NCBI GenBank assembly: GCA_964612485.1
Contig: CAZTFF010000024.1
Coordinates: forward strand, 1 to 64,000
Length of the DNA stretch: 64,000 bases
From: JAFGNV01 sp964612485
GTDB lineage: Bacteria; Chloroflexota; Anaerolineae; 4572-78; J111
Reading direction: 5' to 3'
In this document: piece by piece, positions 8,246 to 17,049 of the stretch
Layout of the letters: each line of letters begins with the position of its first letter
How positions within the stretch are numbered: the first letter of the stretch is position 1
The notes under the pieces: generated by a model
Seen by the model: the letters and a program-made list of their open reading frames with translations, nothing else
Told to the model about the DNA's origin: nothing
The model's database searches: none
Position numbers and translations under genes: made by a program

Positions 8246-9315
8246 GGTGCCTCCTGGTTAGGTTGTGGTTGCAGTTGTTTTTCCGGTAAAGGGTACCGCA
8301 ACAAACAGCCTGCACCGCCAAATTCCATTAAAATGGGGCTGTAGTTTACCACCTCAACCCGGCAATCGGTTTGGGTAGCCAGCCGCACTAATTCTTCTCG
8401 CAGGGTGAGATCGGGCATCTCTTGAGCCAAAAGCAGCACGTCGGCCTGGCCCCGTTCCAGGGCCTGCAAAATGGATTCTTCTCCCACAACGGCCAGCCCG
8501 CCGCTTTGAATCTCTTGCACCAGCGTATCGACCAACGCCTGAGATTCTTGCTCTTCCTGCTCGATGAATTGAGACAGGGTGGTGGCCACAACATCCGATA
8601 TATCGTCGTTGTGGCCGGAAACAACGGTATCCACCACTTTTTCTTCCAGTTGTTTGGGCAGCGCTTTTCTAACGCGAGCCGTCATTTGCGGATTTCCCGC
8701 CAGAATCAAATGGGTGTGGCCGCCGGCAGCCATCAACTGCTGCAAGATTTTGATTTTCTCTTTGATGAACCGGTTGGTCCGTTCCCGCCGGTGATTTTGG
8801 TAATGTTCTTTGGTCCACTCCCGGCCCACGCGCTGGCGCAGTTCGGGCCGCTCGCGCCATAATTGTTCGGTCACGGAACCCAGGTTGACTTCCAAAATTC
8901 GGGCGCTTTCTTCGTTTGAGATCATCACCACATAGCGGTGGTAGGTGTCTTTTAACTCGATCAGGTGGTAGATGTTGGGGTTGGCGGTGGCGGTGATCCA
9001 ATTGGGCAACGGGACCCGGAACTGAAGGGGTAGAAAGAAAGGTCCTTCTCCGGTCCGGGCAAAAATGGCCACGCCTTTGGCGTCGGGCAGCAGTTCATTG
9101 TCAATGTAGGTTTCAATTTGATTCATCGCTTCTTCAAAATCAGGCCTGGCCCGGCCCCAAAGAACCTGTCGCACCACGCGGCTTTGTTCGGTCAGCAATT
9201 GCCGGCTGGCCAGCTCATCCGACTCGCGATTAAGGTAATAGCTGATCACGGGCGAGTTGGTTTCCTCCAGCGTAGCCAGGGTACGAATATGTTGCTTTAG
9301 ATTTTTTAGCTCCAT
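8242..9315 (-). CDS. baeRF (bacterial eRF1-like) family protein
   Basis: About 357 residues, resembling the bacterial and archaeal relatives of eukaryotic release factor eRF1 (baeRF, closest in feel to family 10). Members are thought to act on stalled ribosomes or as tRNA-ester hydrolases like Vms1. An N-terminal domain (1-130) is followed by a conserved block with R-R-E-R-T-N-R-F (about 180) and a C-terminal domain like the L7Ae/pelota end. The ATG at 9313-9315, with AAGGAGAG eight bases upstream, was chosen over an in-frame start that adds 38 low-complexity residues. It is the first gene of the leftward operon. Confidence 0.75.
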   Translation of the reverse strand: MELKNLKQHIRTLATLEETNSPVISYYLNRESDELASRQLLTEQSRVVRQVLWGRARPDFEEAMNQIETYIDNELLPDAKGVAIFARTGEGPFFLPLQFRVPLPNWITATANPNIYHLIELKDTYHRYVVMISNEESARILEVNLGSVTEQLWRERPELRQRVGREWTKEHYQNHRRERTNRFIKEKIKILQQLMAAGGHTHLILAGNPQMTARVRKALPKQLEEKVVDTVVSGHNDDISDVVATTLSQFIEQEEQESQALVDTLVQEIQSGGLAVVGEESILQALERGQADVLLLAQEMPDLTLREELVRLATQTDCRVEVVNYSPILMEFGGAGCLLRYPLPEKQLQPQPNQEAP

Positions 9316-9599
9316 TTTAATTCTCTCCTTGATTTGGCCTTTAATAAAAAGCCCAACAATCACGCCATTAGATTTGGAGAAGGATTGCTGGCCTATGCTA
9401 CAACTCGCTTGCTTCCGGCAGAAGCCCACGCTTTGTTTGATATGCCAATATTTTGTCTATATATTGTCTATTATTTATGATTATATCTGGTTTTTTTAAA
9501 AAGTCAATAGGGCGCAGATAATTCTAATCAAACTCTAATATTTGAGGTGGAGACGGTGGGTATGGTGAGCGGTATCCGCTTTTTTTGACCTTGAGAAAA

Positions 9600-9680
9600 A
9601 TGAGTTTTCAACCGTCCGGCGATGCCCTGGAAATTTACCGGATGGCCGAACAGATTTTAGCCGAAGGTTGGGATGAATAA
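9600..9680 (+). CDS. Small ORF, 26 residues, overlapping the next gene
   Basis: Begins at an ATG a few bases after GAGAAAA and encodes 26 residues starting M-S-F-Q-P-S-G-D-A-L-E-I-Y and ending W-D-E. Its last codons overlap the ATG of the following hypothetical gene (9673), as in a translationally coupled pair. A similar N-terminus (M-P-Y-N-P-D-S-E-D-A-L-E-L) occurs on the minus strand at 10067. No known family recognised; it could be a small protein or a leader peptide. Confidence 0.35.
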   Translation: MSFQPSGDALEIYRMAEQILAEGWDE

Positions 9681-10017
9681 ACAAGCCGTGTTGCAACTGA
9701 ATGTGATCCTCGACGGTGGTAAAGAAGCCTGGCTTACGTACGAGCAGTACTTGAGGCTGAAACAACTATTTGAAGCGCTGCCCTTACCCGACACAACAGA
9801 AACTACCAACGAGCCGCGGTATCGGCAACTTCATCAATTTCTCAGCACCGTAGCCCACTTAGACCTGCCCTTAAATGAAGTTGCTATTCACTTCAACACC
9901 TTTGCCTTGATCCGGCGCGGCTACAAAGTTGAATCCATTACCCCGGCTGAGTATGAACGCCTGCGCAACCTGATGGCCGGGCTGGAAGAACCTGCTCTGG
10001 ACGATACTGATTATTAG
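9673..10017 (+). CDS. Hypothetical protein, 114 residues
   Basis: No family recognised. The product is soluble, acidic at the end (E-E-P-A-L-D-D-T-D-Y) and predicted mostly alpha-helical, with no signal peptide, cysteine pair or membrane segment. It overlaps the stop of the 26-residue ORF upstream, suggesting a two-gene unit. Composition and codon use match the surroundings. Confidence 0.6.
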   Translation: MNKQAVLQLNVILDGGKEAWLTYEQYLRLKQLFEALPLPDTTETTNEPRYRQLHQFLSTVAHLDLPLNEVAIHFNTFALIRRGYKVESITPAEYERLRNLMAGLEEPALDDTDY

Positions 10018-10067
10018 GCCATTGCGGCCAGTTCCAGGGCGTCTTCGGAGTCTGGATTGTAGGGCAT
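10014..10067 (-). pseudogene. 17-codon gene stub
   Basis: AAGGA lies seven bases before an ATG at 10067 on the minus strand. It opens M-P-Y-N-P-D-S-E-D-A-L-E-L-A-A-M-A and then meets two stops. The good ribosome site followed by an abrupt end looks like the 5' remnant of a gene. Its N-terminus resembles that of the 26-residue ORF at 9600, so the two may be paralogous. Confidence 0.25.
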
Positions 10068-10107
10068 GCGTTATTCCTTCCAGATACCGGCGCATTAACG
10101 ACCCCGA

Positions 10108-11040
10108 TCATAACTCAGGCGGTTTACCGTAGTCTGCGGCCTGTTCTTGGGTCAAGTCGGCGAGGCGATTGAGCAGCGGTTGCAGGGTTGGAAACAGCTT
10201 GTGGTAGACGTCGGTGTACAGGCGATGGTAAATCGGGGTGGGCGTGAAGCGGTCAGCCGTAGTGGTCATCGCAGCCGCCGCCTGGTAGACATCGGTATAC
10301 CAGCCGGCGGTGACGGCGGCTAAAATACCGGCCCCAAGACAGGTGGCTTCGGTGGTCGTGGAGCGCACAATCGGTACGCCGGTGACGTCGGCCATGATCT
10401 GGCAACACAGCTTGCTTTGGCCGCCGCCCAGGGTGATATACTCGTTAAAACGCTGCCCTGTGGCGGCCATCACCCCCTCGCCGGCCAGCCGCTGCTCAAA
10501 CGCTATCCCCTCGAGCAAAGCCCGGTAGAAGTGCTTCTTTAGGCTCGCCCGACGCCCAGCGCGTTGGCCCCCAACCCGGTTCATTGACCGTCGCCGGCCC
10601 CGGCAACCGCCGGCAACCCGGCCGGAAGTCCCGTAGCCGTGGCGGCACTGTGGCTAAGTTCACCAATAATCTCGCCTGGCGGCACAAGGTCCGGGAATTG
10701 GTCCAACCGGAACCCCAACGGTTCCATCAACGTTGTGGCCCAGGTGTGGCTTTGCATATCAACCAGGCCCCTCGGATCAGCGCAAGCTAAATTATCGACA
10801 GGGACAAAACTTTCCCGCTGATGGGTCACACACAGGGCGTCGACGCCGGCTGGATCAAATTGGTCCAACAATTCTCGAAGAGCAGTGCAGGTACTGGCCC
10901 ACCACGCTTCAGCATTCTGCTCGAACCAGGCCGGCTTGGATCGCAACAACGGGTAGGAAGCCCGGCCCTCAGCTACGGCCTGGCCTTGCTTGTTCCAAGC
11001 AATGGCCTTGCAGGCGGTGGTGCTGCTATCAGTGTACGAC
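10108..11040 (-). pseudogene. FGGY-family sugar kinase (xylulokinase-like), decayed
   Basis: Two pieces in different frames match an FGGY carbohydrate kinase. The 5' piece (about 11035 to 10581) has the phosphate-binding D-S-S-T-T-A near its start, then A-E-A-W-W and T-H-Q-R-E-S-F-V-P-V, ending A-G-A-G-D-G-Q. It then meets TGA, continues T-G-L-G-A-N-A-L-G-V-G-R-A and meets TAA. The 3' piece (10584 to 10108) resumes with L-L-E-G-I-A-F-E and L-G-G-G-Q-S-K. The roughly 100 or more residues normally between them are missing, and no start codon is left at the 5' end. It is therefore a pseudogene with a deletion, frameshift and stops. Confidence 0.85.
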
Positions 11041-11082
11041 CTTATTGTGCGACGTTAATAACAGTGGCAAAACGAAGATAGA

Positions 11083-11111
11083 TTGTTTGTGGTGAGGAAG
11101 CATGGTATACT
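11083..11111 (+). promoter_or_regulatory. Sigma-70-type promoter for the SEC-C gene
   Basis: TTGTTT (11083-11088) and TATACT (11106-11111) are separated by 17 bases and lie 35 bases before the chosen ATG of the SEC-C protein. Good -10, weak -35. Confidence 0.45.
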
Positions 11112-11146
11112 CCCCCCAGAAAACAGAACCGGTGAGAGAAGTTATA

Positions 11147-12502
11147 ATGACCAACATCAAACGCAATGATCCCTGCCCCTGCGGCAGCGGGAAGAAGTAC
11201 AAAAAATGTTGTCTGCCCAAAGACAAAGCCGCGGCCAAAGCCCGTCAATCTATCCAAAGTGCTGTGGTTCCCCCAACACCAATTCTGCCGGAGGCGCCAG
11301 CTCTGCCGGAAACGCCGCCTGATCCCCACACCGAAGCGTTGAATGCGCTGTGGGATGCGTTTCAAGCCGCCGATTATGAAGCGCAGATCGCGCTTTTTGA
11401 AACAACGCTGGCCGAAACCCCCGATCTTATGGATCACGAAATGGCGTTTGAGTTTCTCAACACCATTTACGATGAGAGCGTAAGCCGCGATGAGCGCGAC
11501 CGGTTTGAGGCGCTGGCCGATGCCCTGCAAGCCCAATTGCCGGAGGTGTACGCGCGCGAATCCGGCTACATTCTGGGCTGGCGCATCACCAATGCCCTGG
11601 CGCAGGGTCGTGATGAAACAGTCCCCGCTTTGACCCTGGCCCTGGCCGAACAGGCAGAGGATCGCATCGATGAGTTCTTCAATGTGCTGGATGAGTTGGC
11701 CTACCACAACCAACTGGAAGCGTTGATTCCGGCCGGCCGCATGGCCTGGCCCAAGATCAAAAATTCACTCAAGGTTTGGGGAGCCGATGAGCTGGCTGCT
11801 ATAGCGGTGGATCATTTGATTTTTCAATATCTTTCATCCACGTCAACCCCCACCAGCAATGACCCCGATCTGTTGGAGGCCATTGCCTTCTATATGGAAC
11901 TGGATATGGACCGGTTCACTGACTTTGTATCTAAGTTGTCCACCCCGGGCCAGACTTCCTGGACGATGGCCGATTTTGACTTTGGCCCGCCGCCGTCACC
12001 TCCATCGTATGGGGATGAGGATGAGGAAGAAACCGATGAACGCGAAGGGCGGCAGCAGCTCGTAACCTTGCTCTTTGAATTTCTGGGCTATCTCTACCAC
12101 ACCGAACAAGTGCCTTATGCCAAAGGTGAACTGGCCCGCCCCCGGCTGTACGAGTACCTTCTGCGGCGGCATGACGGCGATTTTCGCACCTCCCAACCCA
12201 AACGCATCACCAAACCCAAAAAGCGGCGCGCCCCCCACCCCCTCTGCCCCGACCGGCAGACGCTTGACCAGTTTTTGGGCGAGATGCTGGGGTTCATTAA
12301 CCCACAGTTTTACAAAGCTGCCGCCACGCTGGAACTCATCCCGGCCTGGCTGCGATTTTTGGAATCCCGCCATCTGATCGACGCCCACGTGCGAGAACAA
12401 ACCCTGACCAATCTGCAAGACCTGCCCGCGGCAATGGGCCGAGCGCTTGCTGATTTTCCCGATCCGGCTCTGCGGCAGGCTATGGAACGCTGGCCACAAT
12501 AA
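11147..12502 (+). CDS. SEC-C metal-binding motif protein
   Basis: About 451 residues. The N-terminal 20 residues hold the SEC-C zinc motif D-P-C-P-C-G-S-G-K-K-Y-K-K-C-C, as found at the end of SecA and in many bacterial proteins of unknown role. The remainder is mostly alpha-helical, with a very acidic loop (D-E-D-E-E-E-T-D-E near residue 290) and a basic stretch K-P-K-K-R-R near residue 355. The ATG at 11147 was preferred over an in-frame start 45 bases upstream because it places the zinc motif at the N-terminus, as usual. Function beyond metal binding is unknown. Confidence 0.85.
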   Translation: MTNIKRNDPCPCGSGKKYKKCCLPKDKAAAKARQSIQSAVVPPTPILPEAPALPETPPDPHTEALNALWDAFQAADYEAQIALFETTLAETPDLMDHEMAFEFLNTIYDESVSRDERDRFEALADALQAQLPEVYARESGYILGWRITNALAQGRDETVPALTLALAEQAEDRIDEFFNVLDELAYHNQLEALIPAGRMAWPKIKNSLKVWGADELAAIAVDHLIFQYLSSTSTPTSNDPDLLEAIAFYMELDMDRFTDFVSKLSTPGQTSWTMADFDFGPPPSPPSYGDEDEEETDEREGRQQLVTLLFEFLGYLYHTEQVPYAKGELARPRLYEYLLRRHDGDFRTSQPKRITKPKKRRAPHPLCPDRQTLDQFLGEMLGFINPQFYKAAATLELIPAWLRFLESRHLIDAHVREQTLTNLQDLPAAMGRALADFPDPALRQAMERWPQ

Positions 12503-12568
12503 CACGTTGGGCCTCTTGCTGCAGCGTATCAGCCTCCACAGCATAATCGCGGCGGCCAACACACCGGG

Positions 12569-12718
12569 TTAGAAATATTCCCCATCAATCCAATAAGCAC
12601 AGGGTTTCGGGGCGTCTGGACGATTGTTGAAATCGGCCCCTTCGTCATCGGTTTCATATTTCAGGGAAATGTCTACCCCGGCGGGCAGGTTGGTTAACTT
12701 TTGTGTCAGGTAGTGAAA
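12569..12718 (-). pseudogene. Remnant of a minus-strand gene, about 49 codons
   Basis: The otherwise empty 310 bp between the SEC-C gene and the FBPase gene holds a clearly protein-like minus-strand reading frame. It includes L-T-N-L-P-A-G-V-D-I-S, Y-E-T-D-D-E-G and Y-W-I-D-G-E-Y-F before a TAA. It is closed upstream by an in-frame TAA with no start codon, so it looks like the 3' end of a lost gene. Family not recognised. Confidence 0.35.
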
Positions 12719-12813
12719 CCGTTATATTTGAAACTATGAGGTACGTACCCTCACTGCAATAACATTACTGAGGTGGAACAATGATAAATCTCGAATTCAG
12801 CAGGGGAGATTTT

Positions 12814-14781
12814 ATGGAGCAAAAGAATGATATTCACTATCTTAAACTCCTGGCCGAGCAATATCCCTCTATTCACGCCGCCTCAACCGACATCATCCGA
12901 CTGAACGCCGAACTCAACCTGCCCAAAGGCACCGAGCATTTTATTTCGGATATTCACGGCGAATATGAGGCCTTTCAACACGTGCTCAAAAACGGGTCCG
13001 GCTCCATCAAACGCAAAATTGAAGATGTCTTTGGCTCCACGCTTTCCGGTGAAGAAAAGCGGAGCCTGGCCACCCTTATCTACTATCCTGAAAAAAAGCT
13101 ATCGCTCATTTTGCAAAGCGTGGAGGATAAAGCGAGCTGGTATCAAAGCACGCTTTTGCGCTTGATCGAACTGGGCCAAGTGGTTTCATCCAAATACACC
13201 CGGTCCACCGTGCGGCAATTTCTGCCCGACTCCTACGCCGACATCATTGATGATTTACTCTACGAAAATGCGGATAGTGAAAACAAAACCACCTATTATC
13301 ACAGCCTCATCGAATCCATCATTCGCACCGGCAGCGCCCGCGCTTTTATGATTGCGCTGGCCGAACTCATCCAGCGGCTGGCTATTGCCCGTTTGCACAT
13401 TATCGGCGATGTCTATGATCGCGGTCCCGGCGCCCATCTGATCATGGATGCGTTGATGGATTATCACAGCGTCGATATCCAATGGGGCAATCACGATATT
13501 TTGTGGATGGCTGCCGCCGCCGGCAGCGAGGCCTGCATTGCCAATGTGATCAGGATTTCCCTGCGCTACACCAACACCGAAACCCTGGAAAATGGCTACG
13601 GCATCAGCCTGCTGCCGCTGGCCTCGCTGGCTATTGACACCTACGGCGATGACCCCAGCCAGCAATTCATCCCCAAAGACGCCGACAAAACCGAATTTAC
13701 GCCGCACGAGTTGAAATTGATGGCCCAGATGCACAAAGCCATCACCCTCATCCAATTCAAACTGGAGGGGCAAATCATCCGGCGCCGCTCTCATTACCAA
13801 ATGGACGACCGCCTGCTGCTGGACAAGATTGATCACGAGAAAGGTACCGTTCGGATTGGGGATCGGGAGTTTCCGCTGGTTGATACCCACTTTCCCACTC
13901 TTGATCCGCAGCGCCCTTATGAATTGACCGAGCGGGAAAAAATGGTAATAGAGAAATTAGCCTTCTCCTTCACCAACAGCAACCGGTTACAACGGCACGT
14001 GCGGTTTTTGTATGCCAAGGGCAGCATGTATCTGGTTCACAACGGAAATTTGTTGTACCACGGCTGCATTGCCATGAATGAAGACGGTACTTTCAAACCC
14101 TTCCGGGTTGATGGCCGGGACTATTCGGCCCGGGCGTTTATGGATCGGGTTGAGCGGCTGGCCCGGCAGGGCTACTTTGCCGATGATCCGCCCCGCTGGC
14201 AGTACGGCCTGGACGCAATGTGGTATCTGTGGGCCGGCCCGCAATCGCCTCTGTTTGGCAAAGAAAAGATGGCGACGTTTGAGCGCTATTTCATTGCTGA
14301 TGCCTCCACCCATACGGAAGAGCGCAACGCTTACTATGACCTGCGGGACCGGGAGGACATTGCCGATAAAATTCTGGCAGAATTTGGGCTGGACCCCCAA
14401 ACCGCCCACATTATCAACGGGCACGTGCCGGTCAAGGTCAAAAAAGGGGAAAGCCCCCTCAAAGCCAACGGAAAATTGTTGGTGATCGATGGGGGGCTGG
14501 CCAAAGCGTATCAAAAACAGACGGGCATCGCCGGCTATACGCTGGTCTATAACTCGCACGGGTTGTTGCTGGCGGCGCATCATCCCTTTGAGTCGCAGCA
14601 AGAGGCCATCGAAAAAGAGGTTGATATTGACTCCGATACCAGGATTTTGGAAACTCAACAAACGCGGCTTCGGGTTAGAGATACAGACGAAGGCCGAAAA
14701 ATCCAGCAGAAAATTGAGGCTTTGCAAGAGCTGCTCAACGCATACCGCGCCGGCACGATCAAAGAAAAAGACACCCAATAA
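12814..14781 (+). CDS. fbp: Fructose-1,6-bisphosphatase class III
   Basis: Hydrolyses fructose 1,6-bisphosphate to fructose 6-phosphate in gluconeogenesis (EC 3.1.3.11). About 655 residues, the normal size for the class III enzyme first known in Firmicutes. It belongs to the calcineurin-like metallophosphatase fold: D-I-H-G-E-Y near residue 47, G-D-V-Y-D-R-G near 205, G-N-H-D near 227, and N-G-H-V-P-V-K near 535. GGGGAG lies eight bases before the ATG at 12814; an ATG 33 bases upstream lacks such a site. It stands alone, with no sugar-pathway neighbour except the distant rpe. Confidence 0.93.
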   Translation: MEQKNDIHYLKLLAEQYPSIHAASTDIIRLNAELNLPKGTEHFISDIHGEYEAFQHVLKNGSGSIKRKIEDVFGSTLSGEEKRSLATLIYYPEKKLSLILQSVEDKASWYQSTLLRLIELGQVVSSKYTRSTVRQFLPDSYADIIDDLLYENADSENKTTYYHSLIESIIRTGSARAFMIALAELIQRLAIARLHIIGDVYDRGPGAHLIMDALMDYHSVDIQWGNHDILWMAAAAGSEACIANVIRISLRYTNTETLENGYGISLLPLASLAIDTYGDDPSQQFIPKDADKTEFTPHELKLMAQMHKAITLIQFKLEGQIIRRRSHYQMDDRLLLDKIDHEKGTVRIGDREFPLVDTHFPTLDPQRPYELTEREKMVIEKLAFSFTNSNRLQRHVRFLYAKGSMYLVHNGNLLYHGCIAMNEDGTFKPFRVDGRDYSARAFMDRVERLARQGYFADDPPRWQYGLDAMWYLWAGPQSPLFGKEKMATFERYFIADASTHTEERNAYYDLRDREDIADKILAEFGLDPQTAHIINGHVPVKVKKGESPLKANGKLLVIDGGLAKAYQKQTGIAGYTLVYNSHGLLLAAHHPFESQQEAIEKEVDIDSDTRILETQQTRLRVRDTDEGRKIQQKIEALQELLNAYRAGTIKEKDTQ

Positions 14782-14915
14782 TAATGGAACAGCGTGTCAA
14801 AAAATAAAAACCGCCATAGATGACCTGACAAACGCGCTGTAATCCAACAAGATAAGGGCGTTCCAAAATCCAGAGTTAGGATTTGGAGCTATAGATGGTT
14901 GGGAGAGTCTGAAGC

Positions 14916-15632
14916 ATGTTTCACCGATTTGTAAAAAAAATTGCTTCTGCTGTAATTGGACAGGGAATGCCTGTTCCTGAAATCGCGCTGAGCCGGGTGC
15001 AGGAATACGCTCAGCTAAAACGCCTGCTCGATACTTTGGCCATCAACTGCGTCATCGATGTGGGCGCCAATCAAGGCCAAACGGTGGAACTTCTTAGAGG
15101 TCTTGGCTTCAAGGGATACATTTACTCCTTCGAACCTCAAAAACATATCTTTTCGATTTTGGAACGGAGCTTTCGAAACGATCCCAAATGGAAAGGTTTC
15201 CAAATGGCCCTGGGGCATGTTTCCGGAGCCCTATCATTGAAAATAAACCCTGAATCAAATGAGATGAGTTCGCTGCTCAATCTTCATCGCCAACCTCAGG
15301 GAATATCCGAGGAGGCTGTTCAAGTTGAACCTCTCGACGCTATTTTCTCTTCGCTCATAAAACCGGTGGTTGATCCGCGAGTTTTTCTAAAGATCGATAC
15401 AGAAGGCTATGATTTGCAGGTTGTGCGAGGGGCGGCAAATGCTCTGCCCCATATTCTCGCGCTGCAAACCGAAATCTTCGTCCACCCTGTTTACGAACAA
15501 GCCCCCCATTACTTAAAAGCCCTTCAAGAATATGAACAGATGGGGTTTAAGCTCGTCAATCTCTCCCTGGTTTCCAGAATAGAGTTTGGGGATATTATGT
15601 GCCTGAATGCGCTCATGAAACGTGTTCCCTGA
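14916..15632 (+). CDS. FkbM family methyltransferase
   Basis: SAM-dependent methyltransferase, 238 residues. The SAM-binding motif I-D-V-G-A-N-Q-G-Q-T lies near residue 48, S-F-E-P-Q near residue 72 and K-I-D-T-E-G-Y-D near residue 160, the typical FkbM signature. FkbM proteins usually methylate hydroxyl groups on sugars or polyketides. GGGAGAG precedes the start. The gene stands alone; codon use seems a little more A/T-rich than its neighbours. Confidence 0.88.
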   Translation: MFHRFVKKIASAVIGQGMPVPEIALSRVQEYAQLKRLLDTLAINCVIDVGANQGQTVELLRGLGFKGYIYSFEPQKHIFSILERSFRNDPKWKGFQMALGHVSGALSLKINPESNEMSSLLNLHRQPQGISEEAVQVEPLDAIFSSLIKPVVDPRVFLKIDTEGYDLQVVRGAANALPHILALQTEIFVHPVYEQAPHYLKALQEYEQMGFKLVNLSLVSRIEFGDIMCLNALMKRVP

Positions 15633-15839
15633 ACACGATAGCCGAACGCCGGCTCCGAAATTACTACTATCACCGAGGTTGTGTAAAGAACCGCTTGCCA
15701 ACCTCTTTTACTATGTTGATCACCAACTCTATGATGAAGCACCGTCCGAAGATATTTGAGTGAAAGCAGCAAATTCTAGCCCAAATCGCCAATCGGTGAT
15801 ATAGTTCTCCCAGAGAAACAGTTGGAGAGGATTAGTTTT

Positions 15840-17042
15840 GTGTCCACCGATCTTGTAGGGAAAACATTAGGCCAATATCAACTGGTTGAAAAAATTGGCG
15901 TTGGCGGGCTGGCCGTGGTGTACAAAGCCTACCAGACCAACCTGGAGCGCTGGATCGCGGTGAAGGTGCTGCACTGCAAAGACCGGGAGGCGCTGCTCCG
16001 TTTTCAGCGCGAGGCGCAGGCCATTGCCCATTTGCGGCACCGCAATATTGTAATTGTCTACGAGTACGGCGAGGAAAACGGCTGGCCCTACATCACCATG
16101 GAGTACATTGAGGGCGGCTCGCTGGATCATTGTCTCTCCGGCCAACCGATGGATTGGGTCAAAGTGGCCACGTTGTCGATGGCCGTGGCCGATGCGCTGG
16201 ATTACGCCCACAAGCAGGGGCTGATTCACCGCGATGTCAAACCCTCTAATATCCTGATGGCCCAGGACGACTGGCCGCTGCTGGCCGATTTTGGCCTGGT
16301 CAAACTACCCGATGCCGAATTTGTGCTGACCGGCACCGGCGTGTGTATGGGCACGCCGGCCTATCTGGCCCCGGAGCAGGCGCGGGGCGTGAATGTTGAT
16401 AGTTATTCCGATATGTATTCGTTGGGCGTGGTGATGTTTGAGATGCTCACCGGGCGGCTGCCGTTTGCCTATTCCAACCCTAACAAAGTGATGCTGGCCC
16501 ACATTTCTGAAACACCGCCCACTCCGCGCCAATTTAACCCCGATTGCCCCGCCGGGCTGGAAGAGATTGTGCTGACCGCGCTGCAAAAATCGCCGGAGCA
16601 GCGGTATCACGATATGCGGGCCATGGTCAACGCGCTGGAAGCGGTGCTTTCTTCATCAAAAGAACGACCCGCTTTTTACAAAGTCGCGCCCCCGCCGGGG
16701 GGTGAAGATCCGCCGGAGGCTCGGTTGTTTTTGGTGGAGCAGCGAGTCAACATCCCCCTGCCCCACAAAGACAGCCTCATCATTGGCCGCACCCACCGGC
16801 AGGTGGTGGCCGATATTGATCTGGGGCCGCACGGCGCGGCCAAAGCCGGTATCTCGCGGCAGCACGCCCGGCTGACGCGCGATAATGAGGGCTGGTTTCT
16901 GGATGATCTCAACAGCCTCAACGGCACCTATGTGAACGATGTCAAAATTACGCCCGGCAGGCCGGTGCGTCTGAACGATGGTGATCTCGTCCGTTGCAGC
17001 CACCTTTCTTTTCTGTTTCTAACTTCAGCCCAGCCTAAATAG
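15840..17042 (+). CDS. Serine/threonine protein kinase with FHA domain
   Basis: About 400 residues. The Hanks-type kinase domain (about 12-275) has the glycine loop G-V-G-G-L-A-V-V, the V-K-V-L lysine, H-R-D-V-K-P-S-N and D-F-G-L. After a short linker comes an FHA domain (about 300-395) with G-R-T, S-R-Q-H-A-R-L and N-S-L-N-G-T-Y-V-N, which binds phosphothreonine. There is no transmembrane segment, so it is cytoplasmic. Start chosen: GTG at 15840, six bases after GGAGAGG, rather than an ATG 18 bases upstream that precedes it. Followed eight bases later by a membrane protein, probably co-transcribed. Confidence 0.93.
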   Translation: MSTDLVGKTLGQYQLVEKIGVGGLAVVYKAYQTNLERWIAVKVLHCKDREALLRFQREAQAIAHLRHRNIVIVYEYGEENGWPYITMEYIEGGSLDHCLSGQPMDWVKVATLSMAVADALDYAHKQGLIHRDVKPSNILMAQDDWPLLADFGLVKLPDAEFVLTGTGVCMGTPAYLAPEQARGVNVDSYSDMYSLGVVMFEMLTGRLPFAYSNPNKVMLAHISETPPTPRQFNPDCPAGLEEIVLTALQKSPEQRYHDMRAMVNALEAVLSSSKERPAFYKVAPPPGGEDPPEARLFLVEQRVNIPLPHKDSLIIGRTHRQVVADIDLGPHGAAKAGISRQHARLTRDNEGWFLDDLNSLNGTYVNDVKITPGRPVRLNDGDLVRCSHLSFLFLTSAQPK

Positions 17043-17049
17043 GTGATTT

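Noticed and set aside
10575..10590. In-frame TGA in the FGGY kinase as a third selenocysteine site
   Set aside because: The same gene also has a TAA 14 codons on, a frameshift, a large internal deletion and no start; the position is not a catalytic cysteine. It is a pseudogene.
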